A DNA stretch of 64,000 nucleotides from Petrolisthes cinctipes (GCA_033782935.1 JAWQEG010000286.1:2679501-2743500), one strand, 5' to 3'. Shown: positions 1 to 12,784, numbered from the stretch's first letter. Numbers and translations: made by a program. Notes: a model not told the origin generated them from the letters alone.

Positions 1-79
1 TATTTTTAAAATACAGGCCGAAAACATGCTGAAAATCGATAATTTAGGTGCCCAAAGTCAATATGTGCATGCATCTTCT

Positions 80-2277
80 GTACCCGTTTATATCTCAAAT
101 TCAGGCTCAAAACACCCGAAAATTCGGTATTTTTGGGTTCTAGAAGCGATCTGTACATCCCTACACCTAGTTAGAATTTGTTCAAGATACAGACCCAAAA
201 CATGCTCAACATCGATATTTTAGGTGCTTAAAAGTCGATATGTGGATGCATCTTCTGTACCGGTTTATATCACAAATTCAGGCTCAAAACACCCGAAAAT
301 TCGATACTTTTGGGTTCCAGAAGCGATCTGTACTTGCCTACTCCGTGTTAGAGTATTTTCAAAATACAGGCCCAAAACAAGCTGAAAATCGATATTTTAG
401 GTGACCAAAGTCAATATGTGTATGCATCTTCTGCACCCGTTTATATCCCAAATTCAACCTCAAAACACCCGAAAATTCGATATTTTGGGGTCCCAGAAGC
501 GAACTGTACATGCCTACTCTGTGTTAGAGTATTTTCAAAATATAGTCTCAAAACATACTAAAAATCGATATTTTAAGTGTCTAAAGTCGATATGTGCTTG
601 CATCTTCTGTACCCGTTTATATCTCAAATTCAGGCTCAAAACACCCGAAAATTCGATATTTTTGGGTCCCAGAAGTGATCTGTACATGCCTACTTAGTGC
701 TAGAATATTTTCAAAATATAGGCCCAAAACATGCTAAAAATCGATATTTTAGGTGCCCAAAGTCGATATCTCAAATTCAGGCCCAAAACACCCGAAAATT
801 CGATATTTTGGGGTCCCAGAAGCAAACTGTACATGCCTACTCTGTGTTAGAGTATTTTCAAAATACAGGCCCAAAACATACTGAAAATCGATCTTTTAGG
901 TGCCCAAAGTCAACATGTGTATGCATCTTCTGCACTCGTTTATATCTCAAATTCAACCTCAAAACACCAGAAAATTCGATAATTTTGGGTCCCAGAAGCG
1001 ATCTGTACATGTCTAGTCAGTGCTAGAATGTTTTCAAAATATAGGCTCAAATCATGCTTAAAATCGATATTTTAAGTGTCCAAAGTCGATATGTGCATGC
1101 ATCTTCTGTACCCGTTTATATCTCAGATTCAGGCTCAAAATACCCAAAAATTCGATATTTTTGGGTCCCAGAAGCGATCTGTACATGCCTACTCCTAGTT
1201 AGAGTATTTTCAAAATACAGGCCCAAAACATGCTCAAAATCGATATTTTAGGTGACCAAAGTCAATATGTGTATGCATCTTCTTCACCCGTTTATATCCC
1301 AAATTCAACCTCAAAACACCCGAAAATTCGATAATTTTGGGTCCCAGAAGCGATCTGTACATGTCTTGTCAGTGCTAGAATGTTTTCAAAATATAGGCTA
1401 AAAACATGATAAAAATCGATATTTTAAGTGTCCAAATTCGATATGTGCATGCATCTTCTGTACCCGTTTATATCTCAAATTCAGGCTCAAAACACCCGAA
1501 AATTCGGTATTTTTGGGTCCTAAAAGCGATCTGTACATCCCTACACCTAGTTAGAATTTTTTCAAAATACAGACCCAAAACATGCTCAAAATCGATATTT
1601 TAGGTGCCCAAAAGTCGTTATGTGGATGCATCTTATGTACCGGTTTATATCTTAAATTCAGGCTCAAAACACTCGAAAATTCGATATTTTTGGGTCCCAG
1701 AAGCGATCTGTACTTGCCTACTCCGTGTTAGAGTATTTTCAAAATACAGACCCAAAACAAGCTGAATATCGATATTTTAGGTGACCAAAGTCAATATGTG
1801 TATGCATCTTCTGCACCCGTTTATATCCCAAATTCAACCTCAAAACACCCGAAAATTCGATGTTTTTTGGTCCCAGAAGCGATCTGTACATGCCTACTCA
1901 GTACTAGAATGTTTTCAAGATATAGACTTAAAACATGCTAAAAATCGATATTTTAAGTGTCCAAAGTCGATATGTGCATGCTTCATCTGTACCCGTTTAT
2001 ATCTCAAATTCAGGCTCAAAACACCCGAAAATTCGATATTTTGGCGTCCAAGAAGTGATCTGTACATGCCTACTTAGTGCTAGAATATTTTCAAAATATA
2101 GGCTCAAAACATGCTAAAAATCGATATTTTAGGTGCCCAAAGTCGATATCTCAAATTCAGGCCCAAAACGCCCGAAAATTCGATATTTTGGGGTCCCAGA
2201 AGCGAACTGTACATGCCTACTCCGTGTTAGAGTATTTTCAAAATACAGGCCCAAAACATACTGAAAATCGATCTCTT
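80..2277 (+). repeat. Two blocks offset by 1,380 bp
   Basis: Bases about 80-897 match about 1460-2277 with an offset of 1,380. Both copies share the rare TGTGGATGCATC and TACCGGTTTATATC variants (near 240-268 and 1620-1648), the AAGCTGAA-containing monomer and the following 147-bp monomer. The match is good but not perfect, so this duplication is older than the 856-bp or 500-bp ones. The right copy ends in an unusual GATCTCTTAGG. Confidence 0.7.
690..1230 (+). repeat. Block repeated near 5119-5659, with a chimeric monomer
   Basis: This block of about 540 bp matches 5119-5659 with an offset of 4,429. Both copies carry a chimeric monomer: its left part is of the ACATACTGAAAATCGATC type, its right part is the CAAAGTCAACATGTG type normally found only in the 158-bp monomer. 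Sharing the same hybrid breakpoint shows the two blocks descend from one exchange event. Both also carry ATAGGCTCAAATCATGCT. Confidence 0.72.
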
Positions 2278-2910
2278 AGGTGCCCAAAAGTCGATATATG
2301 CATGCATCTTCTGTACCCGTTTATATCCCAAATTCAACCTCAAAACACCCGAAATTTCGATATTTTGGGGTCCCAGAAGCGATCTGTACATGCCTACTCA
2401 GATGCAGGCCCAAAACATGCTGAAAACCGATATTTTAGGTGCCCAAAGTCAATATGTGTATGCATCTTCAGCACTCGTTTATATCTCAAATTCAACCTCA
2501 AAACACCCGAAAATTCGATAATTTTGGGTCCCAGAAGCGATCTGTACATGTCTAGTCAGTGCTAGAATGTTTTCAAAATATAGGCTCAAAACATGCTAAA
2601 AATCGATATTTTAAGTGTCCAAGGTCGATATGTGCATGCATCTTCTGTACCCGTTTATATCTCAAATTCAGGCTCTAAACTCCCGAAAATTCGATATTTT
2701 TGGGTCCCAGAAGCGATCTGTACTTGCCTACTTAGTGCTATAATGTTTTCAAAATATCGGCTCAAAACATGCTAAAAATCGATATTTTAAGTGTCCAAAG
2801 TCGATATGTGCATGCATCATCTTTACCCGTTTATATCTTAAATTCAGGCTCAAAACACCCGAAAATTCGATATTTTGGGGTCCCAGAAGTGATCTGTACA
2901 TGCCTACTTA
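2077..2910 (+). repeat. 834-bp higher-order unit (five monomers)
   Basis: The unit contains the 147-bp monomer (GATATC near 2145), a 177-bp monomer with GATCTCTTAGG, the 158-bp monomer (CTCAGATGCAGG near 2398), a 176-bp monomer with GATAATTTTGGG and TGTCTAGTCAG, and one more 176-bp monomer. The sum 147+177+158+176+176 is 834, which equals the distance to the next CTTAGTGCTAG phase point at 2911. The same five-monomer order returns at 10030 and 11522. Confidence 0.8.
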
Positions 2911-3364
2911 GTGCTAGAATATTTTCAAAATATAGGCCCAAAACATGCTAAAAATCGATATTTTAGGTGCCTAAAGTCGATATTTTAAATTCAGGCCCAA
3001 AACACCCGAAAATTCGATATTTTGGGGTCCTAGAAGCGAACTGTACATGCCTACTCGGTGTTAGAGTATTTTCAAAATACAGGCCCAAAACATACTGAAA
3101 ATCGATCTTCTAAGTGCCCAAAAGTCGATATGTGCATGCATCTTCTGTACCCGTTTATATCTCAAATTTAGGCTCAAAACACCCGAAAATTCGATATTTT
3201 GGGGTCCCAGAACCGATATGTACATGCCTACTCAGATGCAGGCCCAAAACATGCTGAAAATCGATATTTTAGGTGCCCAAAGTCATCATGTGTATGCATC
3301 TTCTGCACTCGTTTATATCTCAAATTCAACCTCAAAACACCCGAAAATTCGATATTTTTGGGTC
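2911..3364 (+). repeat. Further monomers of the 147/177/158 order
   Basis: These monomers continue the higher-order pattern: a 147-bp deletion monomer with the altered junction GTCGATATTTTAAATTC, a 177-bp monomer and the start of a 158-bp monomer (CTCAGATGCAGG near 3231). The junction here reads TATTTTAAA rather than TATCTCAAA, so it no longer contains GATATC. Nothing other than satellite is seen. Confidence 0.75.
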
Positions 3365-4105
3365 CCAGAAGCGATCTGTACATGTCTAGTCAGTGCTAGA
3401 ATGTTTTCAAAATATAGGCTCAAAACATGCTAAAAATCGATATTTTAAGTGTCCAAAGTCGATATGTGCATGCATCTTCTGTACCTGTTTATATCTCAAA
3501 TTCAGGCTCAAAACACCCAAAAATTCGATATTTTTTGGTCCCAGAAGCGATCTGTACATGCCTACTCCTAGTTAGAGTATTTTCAAAATACAGGCCCAAA
3601 ACATGCTAAAAACCGATATTTTAGGTGCCCAAAGGCAATATGTGCATGCATCTTCTGTACCCGTTTATATCTCAAATTCAGGCTCAAAACTTCCGAAAAT
3701 TTGGTAATTTTGGGTCCTAGAAGCGATCTGTACATCCCTACTCTTAGTTAGAATTTTTTCAAGAAACAGACCCAAAACATGCTCAAAATCGATATTTTAG
3801 GTGCCCAAAAGTCGATATGTGGATTGATCTTCTGTACCAGTTTATATCTCAAATTCAGGCTCAAAATACCCGAAAGTTCGATATTTTGGGGTCTCAGAAG
3901 CGATCTGTACTTGCCTACTCCGTGTTAGAGTATTTTCAAAATACAGGCCTAAAACATGCTGAAAATCGATATTTTAGGTGACCAAAGTGAATATGTGTAT
4001 GCATCTTCTGCACCCGTTTATATCCCAAATTCAACCTCAAAACACTCGGAAATTCAATATTTTTGGGTCCCAGAAGTGATCTGTACATGCCTACTTAGTG
4101 CTAGA
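3365..4105 (+). repeat. Block of about 740 bp, first copy (offset 3,919)
   Basis: The block matches about 7284-8024 with an offset of 3,919. Diagnostic shared variants are GATATTTTTTGGTCCC, AAAACCGATATTTTAGG, AAAGGCAATATG, TTCAAGAAACAGACC and CTCGG/CCCGGAAATTCAATATT. A third partial relative starts near 6478. Copies differ by scattered single-base changes only. Confidence 0.78.
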
Positions 4106-4479
4106 ATGTTTTCAAAATATAGTCTCAAAACATGCTAAAAATCGATATTTTAAGTGTCTAAAGTCGATATGTGCATGCATCTTCTGTACCCGTTTATATC
4201 TCAAATTCAGGCTCAAAACCCCTGAAAATTCGATATTTTGGGGTCCCAGAAGCGATCTGTACATGCTTACTCCTAGTTAGAGTATTTTCAAAATACAGGC
4301 CCAAAACAAGCTGAAAATCGATATTTTAGGTGACCAAAGTCAATATGTGTATGCATCTTCTTCACCCGTTTATATCCCAGATTCAACCTCAAAACACCCG
4401 AAAATTCGATATTTGTAGGTCTCAGAAGCGATCTGTACATGCCTACTCAGTGCTAGAATGTTTTCAAAATATAGACTTA
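4106..4479 (+). repeat. Ordinary domain I monomers
   Basis: The tract holds two full-length monomers, one with TATAGTCTCAAAACATGC and TAAGTGTCTAAAG, one with AAACAAGCTGAAAATCG and GTGACCAAAGTC. I see no gene, inserted element or unusual breakpoint here. Confidence 0.75.
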
Positions 4480-5270
4480 AAACATGCTAAAAATCGATAT
4501 TTTAAGTGTCCAAAGTCGATATGTGCATATATCTTCTGTACCCGTTTATATCTCAAATTGAGTCTCAAAACACCCGAAAATTCGATATTTTGGGGTCCCA
4601 GAAGTCATCTGTACATGCCTACTTAGAGCTAGAATATTTTCAAAATATAGGCCCAAAACATGCTAAAAATCGATATTTTAGGTGCCCAAAGTCGATATCT
4701 CATATTCAGGCCCAAAACACCCGAAAATTCGATATTTTGAGGTCCCAGAAGCGAACTGTACATGCCTAGTCTGTGTTAGAGTATTTTCAAAATACAGGCC
4801 CAAAACATACTGAAAATCGATCTTCTAGGTGCCCAAAAGTCGATATGTGCATGCATCTTCTGTACCCGTTTATATCCCAAATTGAACCTCAAAACACCCG
4901 AAAATTCGATATTTTGGGGTCCCAGCAGCGATCTGTACATGCCTACTCAGTGCTAGATATTTTTAAAAATATAGGCTCAAAACATGCTAAAAATCGATAT
5001 TTTAAGTGTCCAAAGTCGATATGTGCATATATCTTCTGTACCCGTTTATATCTCAAATTGAGTCTCAAAACACCCGAAAATTCGATATTTTGGGGTCCCA
5101 GAAGTCATCTGTACATGCCTACTTAGAGCTAGAATATTTTCAAAATATAGGCCCAAAACATGCTAAAAATCGATATTTTAGGTGCCCAAAGTCGATATCT
5201 CAAATTCAAGCCCAAAACACCCGAAAATTCGATATTTTGGGGTCCTAGAAGCAAACTGTACATGCCTACT
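4480..5270 (+). repeat. Tandem duplication with 500-bp period
   Basis: Bases 4480-4770 recur at 4980-5270. Both carry GTGCATATATCTTCTG, AAATTGAGTCTCAAAAC, AGAAGTCATCTG and CTTAGAGCTAG, none of which I noticed elsewhere. The 500-bp period equals 176+147+177, so an unequal exchange across a three-monomer block explains it. Confidence 0.85.
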
Positions 5271-6829
5271 CTGTGTTAGAGTATTTTCAAAATACAGGCC
5301 CAAAACATACTGAAAATCGATCTTTTAGGTGCCCAAAGTCAACATGTGTATGCATCTTCTGCACTCGTTTATATCTCAAATTCAACCTCAAAACACCAGA
5401 AAATTCGATAATTTTGGGTCCCAGAAGCGATCTGTACATGTCTAGTCAGTGCTAGAATGTTTTCAAAATATAGGCTCAAATCATGCTAAAAATCGATATT
5501 TTAAGTGTCCAAAGTCGATATGTGTATGCATCTTCTGTACCCGTTTATATCTCAGATTCAGGCTCAAAATACCCAAAAATTCGATATTTTTGGGTCCCAG
5601 AAGTGATCTGTACATGCCTACTCCTAGTTAGAGTATTTTCAAAATACAGGCCCAAAACATGCTGAAAATCGATATTTTATGTGCCCAAAGTCAATATGTG
5701 CATGCATCTTCTGTACCCGTTTATATCACAAATTCAGGCTCAAAACACCCGAAAATTCGGTATTTTTGGGTCCTAGAAGCGATCTGTACATCCCTTCACC
5801 TAGTTAGAATTTTTTCAAGATACAGACCCAAAACATGCTCAAAATCGATATTTTATGTGACCAAAGTCAATATGTGTATGCATCTTCTGCACCCGTTTAT
5901 ATCCCAAATTCAACCTCAAAACACCCGAAAATTCGATATTTTGGGGTACCAGAAGCGAACTGTACATGCCTACTCTGTGTTAGAGTATTTTCAAAATACA
6001 GGCCCAAAACATACTGAAAATCGATCTTTTAGGTGCCCAAAAGTCGATATGTGCATGCATCTTCTGTACCCGTTTATATCCCAAATTCAACCTCAAAACA
6101 CCCGAAAATTCGATATTTTGGGGTCCCAGAAGTGATCTGTACATGCCTACTTAGTGCTTGAATATTTTCAAAATATAGGCCCAAAACATGCTAAAAATCG
6201 ATATTTTAGGTGCCCAAAGTCGATATCTCAAATTCAGGCCCAAAACACGCGAAAATTCGATATTTTGGGTTCCCAGTAGCAAACTGTACATGCCTACCCC
6301 GTGTTAGAGTATTTTAAATATACAGGTCCAAAACATACTGAAAATCGATCTTTTAAGTGCCCAAAAGTCGATATGTGGATGCATCTTCTGTACCCGTTTA
6401 TATCTCAAATTCAGGCTCCAAACACCCTAAAATTCGATATTTTTGTGTCCCAGAAGCGATCTGTACATGTCTAGTCAGTGCTAGAATGTTTTCAAAATAT
6501 AGGCTCAAAACATGCTAAAAATCGATATTTTAAGTGTCCAAAGTCGATATGTGCATGCATCTTCTGTACCTGTTTATATCTCAAATTCAGGCTCAAAACA
6601 CCCAAAAAGTCGATATTTTTTGGTCCCAGAAGTGATCTGTACATGCCTACTCCTAGTTAGAGTATTTTCAAAATATAAGCCCAAAACAAGCTGAATATCG
6701 ATATTTTAGGTGACCAAAGTGAATATGTGTATGCATCTTCTGCACCCGTTTATATCTCAAATTCAGGCTCAAAACCCCCGAAAATTTGATATTTTGTGGT
6801 CCCAGAAGTGATCTGTACATGCCTACTTA
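5271..6829 (+). repeat. Mixed domain I monomers, related to 0.7-1.3 kb and to 10.0-10.35 kb
   Basis: The left part to about 5659 belongs to the block shared with 690-1230. Bases about 6136-6470 match about 10012-10346 (offset 3,876), sharing CTTAGTGCTTGAATATTT, AACACGCGAAAATTC, GTATTTTAAATATACAGG and TGTGGATGCATC. A monomer near 6478 repeats the 3365-4105 type with AAAAAGTCGATATTTTTTGG. No non-satellite DNA is seen. Confidence 0.75.
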
Positions 6830-8016
6830 GTGCAAGAATATTTTCAAAATATAGGCCCAAAACATGCTAAAAATCGATATTTTAGGTGCCCAAAGTCGAT
6901 ATCTCAAATTCAGGCTCAAAACACCCGAAACTTCGATATTTTGGGGTCCCAGAAGCGAACTGTACATGCCTACTCCGTGTTAGAGTATTTTCAAAATACA
7001 GGCCCAAAACATTCTGAAAATCGATCTTTTAGGTGCCCAAAATTCGATATGTGCATGCATCTTCTGTACCCGTATATATCCCAAATTAAACCTCAAAACA
7101 CTCGAAATTTCGATATTTTGGGGTCCCAGAAGCGATCTGTACATGCCTACTCAGATGCAGGCCCAAAACATGCTGAAAACCGATATTTTAGGTGCCCAAA
7201 GGCAACATGTGTATGCATCTTCTGCACTCGTTTAAATCTCAAATTCAACCTCAAATCACCCGAAAATTCGATAATTTTGGGTCCCAGAAGCGATCTGTAC
7301 ATGTCTAGTCAGTGCTAGAATGTTTTCAAAATATAGGCTCAAAACATGCTAAAAATCGATATTTTAAGTGTCCAAAGTCGATATGTGCATGCATCTTCTG
7401 TACCTGTTTATATCTCAAATTCAGGCTCAAAACACACAAAAATTCGATATTTTTTGGTCTCAGAAGTGATCTGTACATGCCTACTCCTAGTTAGAGTATT
7501 TTCAAAATACAGGCCCAAAACATGCTAAAAACCGATATTTTAGGTGCCCAAAGGCAATATGTGCATGCATCTTCTGTACCCGTTTATATCTCAAATTCAG
7601 GCTCAAAACACCCGAAAGTTTGGTATTTTTGGGTCCTAGAAGCGATCTGTACATCCCTACTCTTAGTTAGAATTTTTTCAAGAAACAGACCCAAAACATG
7701 CTCAAAATCGATATTTTAGGTGCCCAAAAGTCGATATGTGGATTCATCTTCGGTACCAGTTTATATCTCAAATTCAGGCTCAAAATACCCGAAAGTTCAA
7801 TATTTTGGGGTCTCAGAAGCGATCTGTACTTGCCTACTCCGTGTTAGAGTATTTTCAAAATACAGGCCCAAAACATGCTGAAAATCGATATTTTAGGTGA
7901 CCAAAGTCAATATGTGTATTCTTCTTCTGTACCCGTTTATATCCCAAATTCAACCTCAAAACACCCGGAAATTCAATATTTTTGGGTCCCAGAAGTGATC
8001 TGTACATGCCTACTTA
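6830..8016 (+). repeat. 1,187-bp stretch: one 658-type unit plus three full monomers
   Basis: It begins with a 147-bp monomer (GATATC at 6898), continues with the 177-bp, 158-bp (CTCAGATGCAGG near 7150) and 176-bp members, then adds three full-length monomers. The last part (7284 on) is the second copy of the 740-bp block at 3365. Total 1,187 is 658 plus three monomers. Confidence 0.72.
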
Positions 8017-11000
8017 GTGCTAGAATATTTTCAAAATATAGGCCCAAAACATGCTAAAAATCTATATTTTAGGTGCCCAAAGTCGATATCTCAAATTCAG
8101 GCCCAGAACACCCGAAAATTCGATATTTTGGGGTCCCAGAAGCGAACTGTACATGCCTACTCTGTGTTAGAGTATTTTCAAAATACAGGCCCAAAACATA
8201 CTGAAAATCGATCTTTTAGGTACCCAAAAGTCGATATGTGCATGCATCTTCTGTACCCGTTTATATCTCAAATTCAGGTTCCAAACACCCGAAAATTCGA
8301 TATTTTGGGGTCCCAGAACCGATCTGTACATGCCTACTCAGATGCAGGCCCAAAACATGCTGAAAATCGATATTTTAGGTGCCCAAAGTCAACATGTGTA
8401 TGCATCTTCTGCACTCGTTTATATCTCAAATTCAACCTCAAAACAACCGAAAATTCGATAATTTTGGGTCCCAGAAGCGATCTGTACATGTCTAGTCAGT
8501 GCTAGAATGTTTTCAAAATATAGGCTCAAAACATGCTAAAAATCGATATTTTAAGTGTCCAAAGTTGATATGTGAATGCATCATCTGTACCCGTTTATAT
8601 CTCAAATTCAGACTCAAAACACCCGAAACTTAGATATTTTGGGGTCCCAGAAGTGATCTGTACATGGCTACTTAGTGCTAGAATATTTTCAAAATATAGG
8701 CCCAAAACATACTAAAAATCGATATTTTAGGTGCCCAAAGTCGATATCTCAAATTCAGGCCCAAAACACCCGAAAATTCGATATTTTGGGGTCCCAGAAG
8801 CGAACTGTACATGCCTACTCCGTGTTAGAGTATTTTTTTAAAATACAGGCCCAAAACATACTGAAAATCGATCTTTTAAGTGCCCAAAAGTCAACATGTG
8901 TATGCATCTTCTGTACTCGTTTATATCTCAAATTCAACCTCAAAACACCCGAAAATTCGATAATTTTGGGTCCCAGAAGCGATCTGTACATGTCTAGTCA
9001 GTGCTAGAATGTTTTCAAAATATAGTTTCAAAACATGCTAAAAATCGATATTTTAAGTGTCTAAAGTCGATATGTGCATGCATCTTCTGTACCCGTTTAT
9101 ATCTCAAATTCAGGCTCAAAACACCCGAAAATTCGATATTTTGGGGTCCCAGAAGTGATCTGTACATGCCTACTCCTAGTTAGAGTATTTTCAAAATACA
9201 GGCCCAAAACAAGATGAAAATCGATATTTTAGGTGACCAAAGTCAATATGTGCATGCATTTTCTGCACCCGTTTATATTCCAAATTCAACTTCAAAACAC
9301 CTGAAAATTTGATATTTTGGGGTCCCAGAAGCGAACTGTACATGCCTACTCTGTGTTAGAGTATTTTCAAAATACAGGCCCAAAACATACTGAAAATCGA
9401 TCTTTTAGGTGCACAAAAGTCGATATGTGCATGCATCTTCTGTACCCGTTTATATCCCAAATTCAACCTCAAAACACCCGAAAATTCGATTTTTTGGGGT
9501 CCCAGCAGCGATCTGTACATGCCTACTCAGTACTAGAATTTTTTAAAAATATTGGCTCAAAACATGCTAAAAATCGATATTTTAAGTGTCCAATGACGAT
9601 ATGTGCATGCATCAGCTGTACCCGTTTATATCTCAAATTCAGGCTCAAAACACCCGAAAATTCGATATTTTGGGGTCCCAGAAGTGATCTGCACATGCCT
9701 ACTTAGTGCTAGAATATTTTCAAAATATAGGCCCAAAACATGCTAAAAATCGATATTTTAGGTGCCCCAAGTCGATATCTCAAATTCAGGCCCAAAACAC
9801 GCGAAAATTCGATATTTTGGGGTCCCAGAAGCGAACTGTACATACCTACTCCGTGTTAGAGTATTTTCAAAATACAGGCCCAAAACATACTGAAAATCGA
9901 TCTTTTTGGTGCCCAAAAGTCGATATGTGGATGCATCTTCTGTACCCGTTTATATCTCAAATTCAGGCTCAAAACACCCGAAAATTCGATATTTTGGGGT
10001 CCCAGAAGTGATCTGTACATGCCTACTTAGTGCTTGAATATTTTCAAAATATAGGCCCAAAACATGCTAAAAATCGATATTTTAGGTGCCCAAAGTCGAT
10101 ATCTCAAATTCAGGCCCAAAACACGCGAAAATTCGATATTTTGGGGTCCCAGAAGCAAACTGTACATGCCTACTCCGTGTTAGAGTATTTTAAATATACA
10201 GGTCCAAAACATACTGAAAATCGATCTTTTAAGTGCCCAAAAGTCGATATGTGGATGCATCTTCTGTACCCGTTTATATCTCAAATTCAGGCTCCAAACA
10301 CCCGAAAATTCGATATTTTGGGGTCCGAGAAGCAATCTGTACATGCCTACTCATATGCAGGCCCAAAACATGCTGAAAACCGATATTTTAGGTGCCCAAA
10401 GTCAACATGTGTATGCATCTTATGCACTCGTTTATATCTCAAATTCAACCTCAAAACACCCGAAAATTCGATAATTTTGGGTCCCAGTAGCGATCTGTAC
10501 ATGTCTAGTCAGTGCTAGAATATTTTCAAAATATAGGCTAAAAACATGCTAAAAATCGATATTTTAAGTGTCCAAAGTCGATATGTGCATGCATCTTCTG
10601 TACCCGTTTATATCTCAAATTCAGGCTCAAAACACCCGAAAATTCGATATTTTTGGGTCCCAGAAGCGATCTGCACATGTCTACTCCTAGTTAGAGTATT
10701 TTCAAAATACAGGCCCAAAACATGCAGAAAATCGATATTTTATGTGTCCAAAGTCGATATGTGCATGCATCATCTGTACCCGTTTATATCTCAAATTCAG
10801 GCTCAAAACACCCGAAAATTCGATATTTTGGGGTCCCAGAAGTGATCTGTACATGCCTACTTAGTGCTAGAATATTTTCAAAATATAGGCCCAAAACATG
10901 CTAAAAATCGATATTTTAGGTGCCCAAAGTCGATATCTCAAATTCAAGCCCAAAACACCCGAAAGTTCGATATTTTGGGGTCCCAGAAGCGCACTGTACA

Positions 11001-12126
11001 TGCCTACTCCGTGTTAGAGTATTTTCAAAATACAGGCCCAAAACATACTGAAAATCGATCTTTTATGTGCCCAAAAGTCGATATGTGCATGCATCTTCTG
11101 TACCCGTTTATATCTGAAATTCAGGCTCCAAACACCCGAAAATTCGATATTTAGGGGTCCCAGAACCGATCTGTACATGCCTACTCAGATGCAGGCCCAA
11201 AACATGCTGAAAATCGATATTTTAGGTGCCCGAAGTCAACATGTGTATGCATCTTCTGCACTCGTTTATATCTCAAATTCAACTTCAAAACACCCGAAAA
11301 TTCGATATTTTTGGGTCCCAGAAGCGATCTGTACATGCCTACTCAGTGCTAGAATGTTTTCAAAATATAGACTTAAAACATGCTAAAAATCGATATTTTA
11401 AGTGTCCAAAGTCGATATGTGCATGCATCATCTGTACCAGTTTATATCTCAAATTCAGGCTCAAAACACCCGAAAATTCGATATTTTGTGGTCCCAGAAG
11501 TGATCTGTACATGCCTACTTAGTGCTAGAATATTTTCAAAATATAGGCCCAAAACATGCTAAAAATCGATATTTTAGGTGCCCAAAGTCGATATATCAAA
11601 TTCAGGCCCAAAACACCCGAAACTTCGATATTTTGGGGTACCAGAAGCAAACTGTACATGCCTACTCCGTGTTAGAGTTTTTTCATAATACAGGCCCAAA
11701 ACATACTGAAAATCGATCTTTTAGGTGCCCAAAAGTCGATATGTGCATGCATCTTCTGTACCCGTTTATATCCCAAATTCAACCTCAAAACACCCGAAAT
11801 TTCGACATTTTGGGGTCCCAGAAGCGATCTGTACATGCCTACTCAGATGCAGGCCCAAAACATGCTGAAAACCGATATTTTAGGAGCCCAAAGTCAACAT
11901 GTGTATGCATCTTCAGCACTCGTTTATATCTCAAATTCAACCTCAAAACACCCGAAAATTCGATATTTTTGGGTCCCAGAAGCGATCTGTACATGTCTAG
12001 TCAGTGCTAGAATGTTTTCAAAATATAGGCTAAAAACATGCTAAAAATCGATATTTTAAGTGTCCAAAGTCGATATGTGCATGCATTTTCTGTACCCGTT
12101 TATATCTCAAATTCAGGCTCAAAACA

Positions 12127-12302
12127 CCCGAAAATTCGATATTTTTGGGTCCCAGAAGCGATCTGTACTTGCCTACTTAGTGCTAGAATGTTTTCAAAAT
12201 ATAGGCTCAAAACATGCTAAAAATCGATATTTTAAGTGTCCAAAGTCGATATGTGCATGCATCATCTGTAGCCGTTTATATCTCAAATTCAGGCTCAAAA
12301 CA
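12127..12302 (+). repeat. Reference 176-bp monomer
   Basis: This monomer differs from the 177-bp class by one A in the run after GTGTCC (CCAAAGTCG rather than CCAAAAGTCG). The next phase point is exactly 176 bases away. A 176-bp monomer shifts the reading frame by one relative to its neighbour, so frames close or change across it. It is the commonest full-length form in domain I. Confidence 0.93.
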
Positions 12303-12449
12303 CCCGAAAATTCGATATTTTGGGGTCCCAGAAGTGATCTGTACATGCCTACTTAGTGCTAGAATATTTTCAAAATATAGGCCCAAAACATGCTAAAAAT
12401 CGATATTTTAGGTGCCCAAATTCGATATCTCAAATTCTGGCCCAAAACA
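12303..12449 (+). repeat. 147-bp deletion monomer (class B), HOR position 1
   Basis: The normal run from GATATGTGCATGCATC to TTTATATCTC is shortened to GATATCTCAAATTC, a loss of 29 bp between two ATA triplets. The new junction contains GATATC (12424-12429). The upstream part carries AGAAGTGATCTG and CCTACTTAG, which mark nearly all class B monomers of domain I. Confidence 0.92.
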
Positions 12450-12626
12450 CCCGAAAATTCGATATTTTGGGGTCCCAGAAGCGAACTGTACATGCCTACT
12501 CCGTGTTAGAGTATTTTCAAAATACAGGCCCAAAACATACTGAAAATCGATCTTTTAAGTGACCAAAAGTCGATATGTGCATGCATCTTCTGTACCTGTT
12601 TATATCTCAAATTCAGGCTCCAAACA
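12450..12626 (+). repeat. 177-bp monomer (class E), HOR position 2
   Basis: Class E is marked by AGAAGCGAACTGTACATG, CTCCGTGTTAGAGTATT, AAATACAGGCCC, ACATACTGAAAATCGATC and a four-A run before GTCGATATG. GTATTTTCAAAATAC in this class is a perfect 15-base inverted repeat around a central C. The length is exactly 177 from phase point to phase point. Confidence 0.92.
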
Positions 12627-12784
12627 CCCGAAAATTCGATATTTTGGGGTCCCAGAACCGATATGTATATGCCTAATCAGATGCAGGCCCAAAACATGCT
12701 GAAAATCGATATTTTAGGTGCCCAAAGTCAACATGTGTATGGATCTTCTGCACTCGTTTATATCTCAAATTCAACCTCAAAACA
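12627..12784 (+). repeat. 158-bp deletion monomer (class C), HOR position 3
   Basis: CTCAG is followed directly by ATGCAGGCCC, where other monomers have an additional 18 bases (TGCTAGAATGTTTTCAAA) before ATACAGGCCC. The second half carries CAACATGTGTATG(C/G)ATC, TGCACTCG and ATTCAACCTCAAAACA. The phase-to-phase length is exactly 158. Confidence 0.92.

Noticed and set aside
8017..8505. Recurring 162-codon frame (2077, 6830, 8017, 10030, 11522)
   Set aside because: Its recurrence follows the 658/834-bp higher-order repeat. The frame is conserved only as far as the monomers are, with no sign of selection that I can see.
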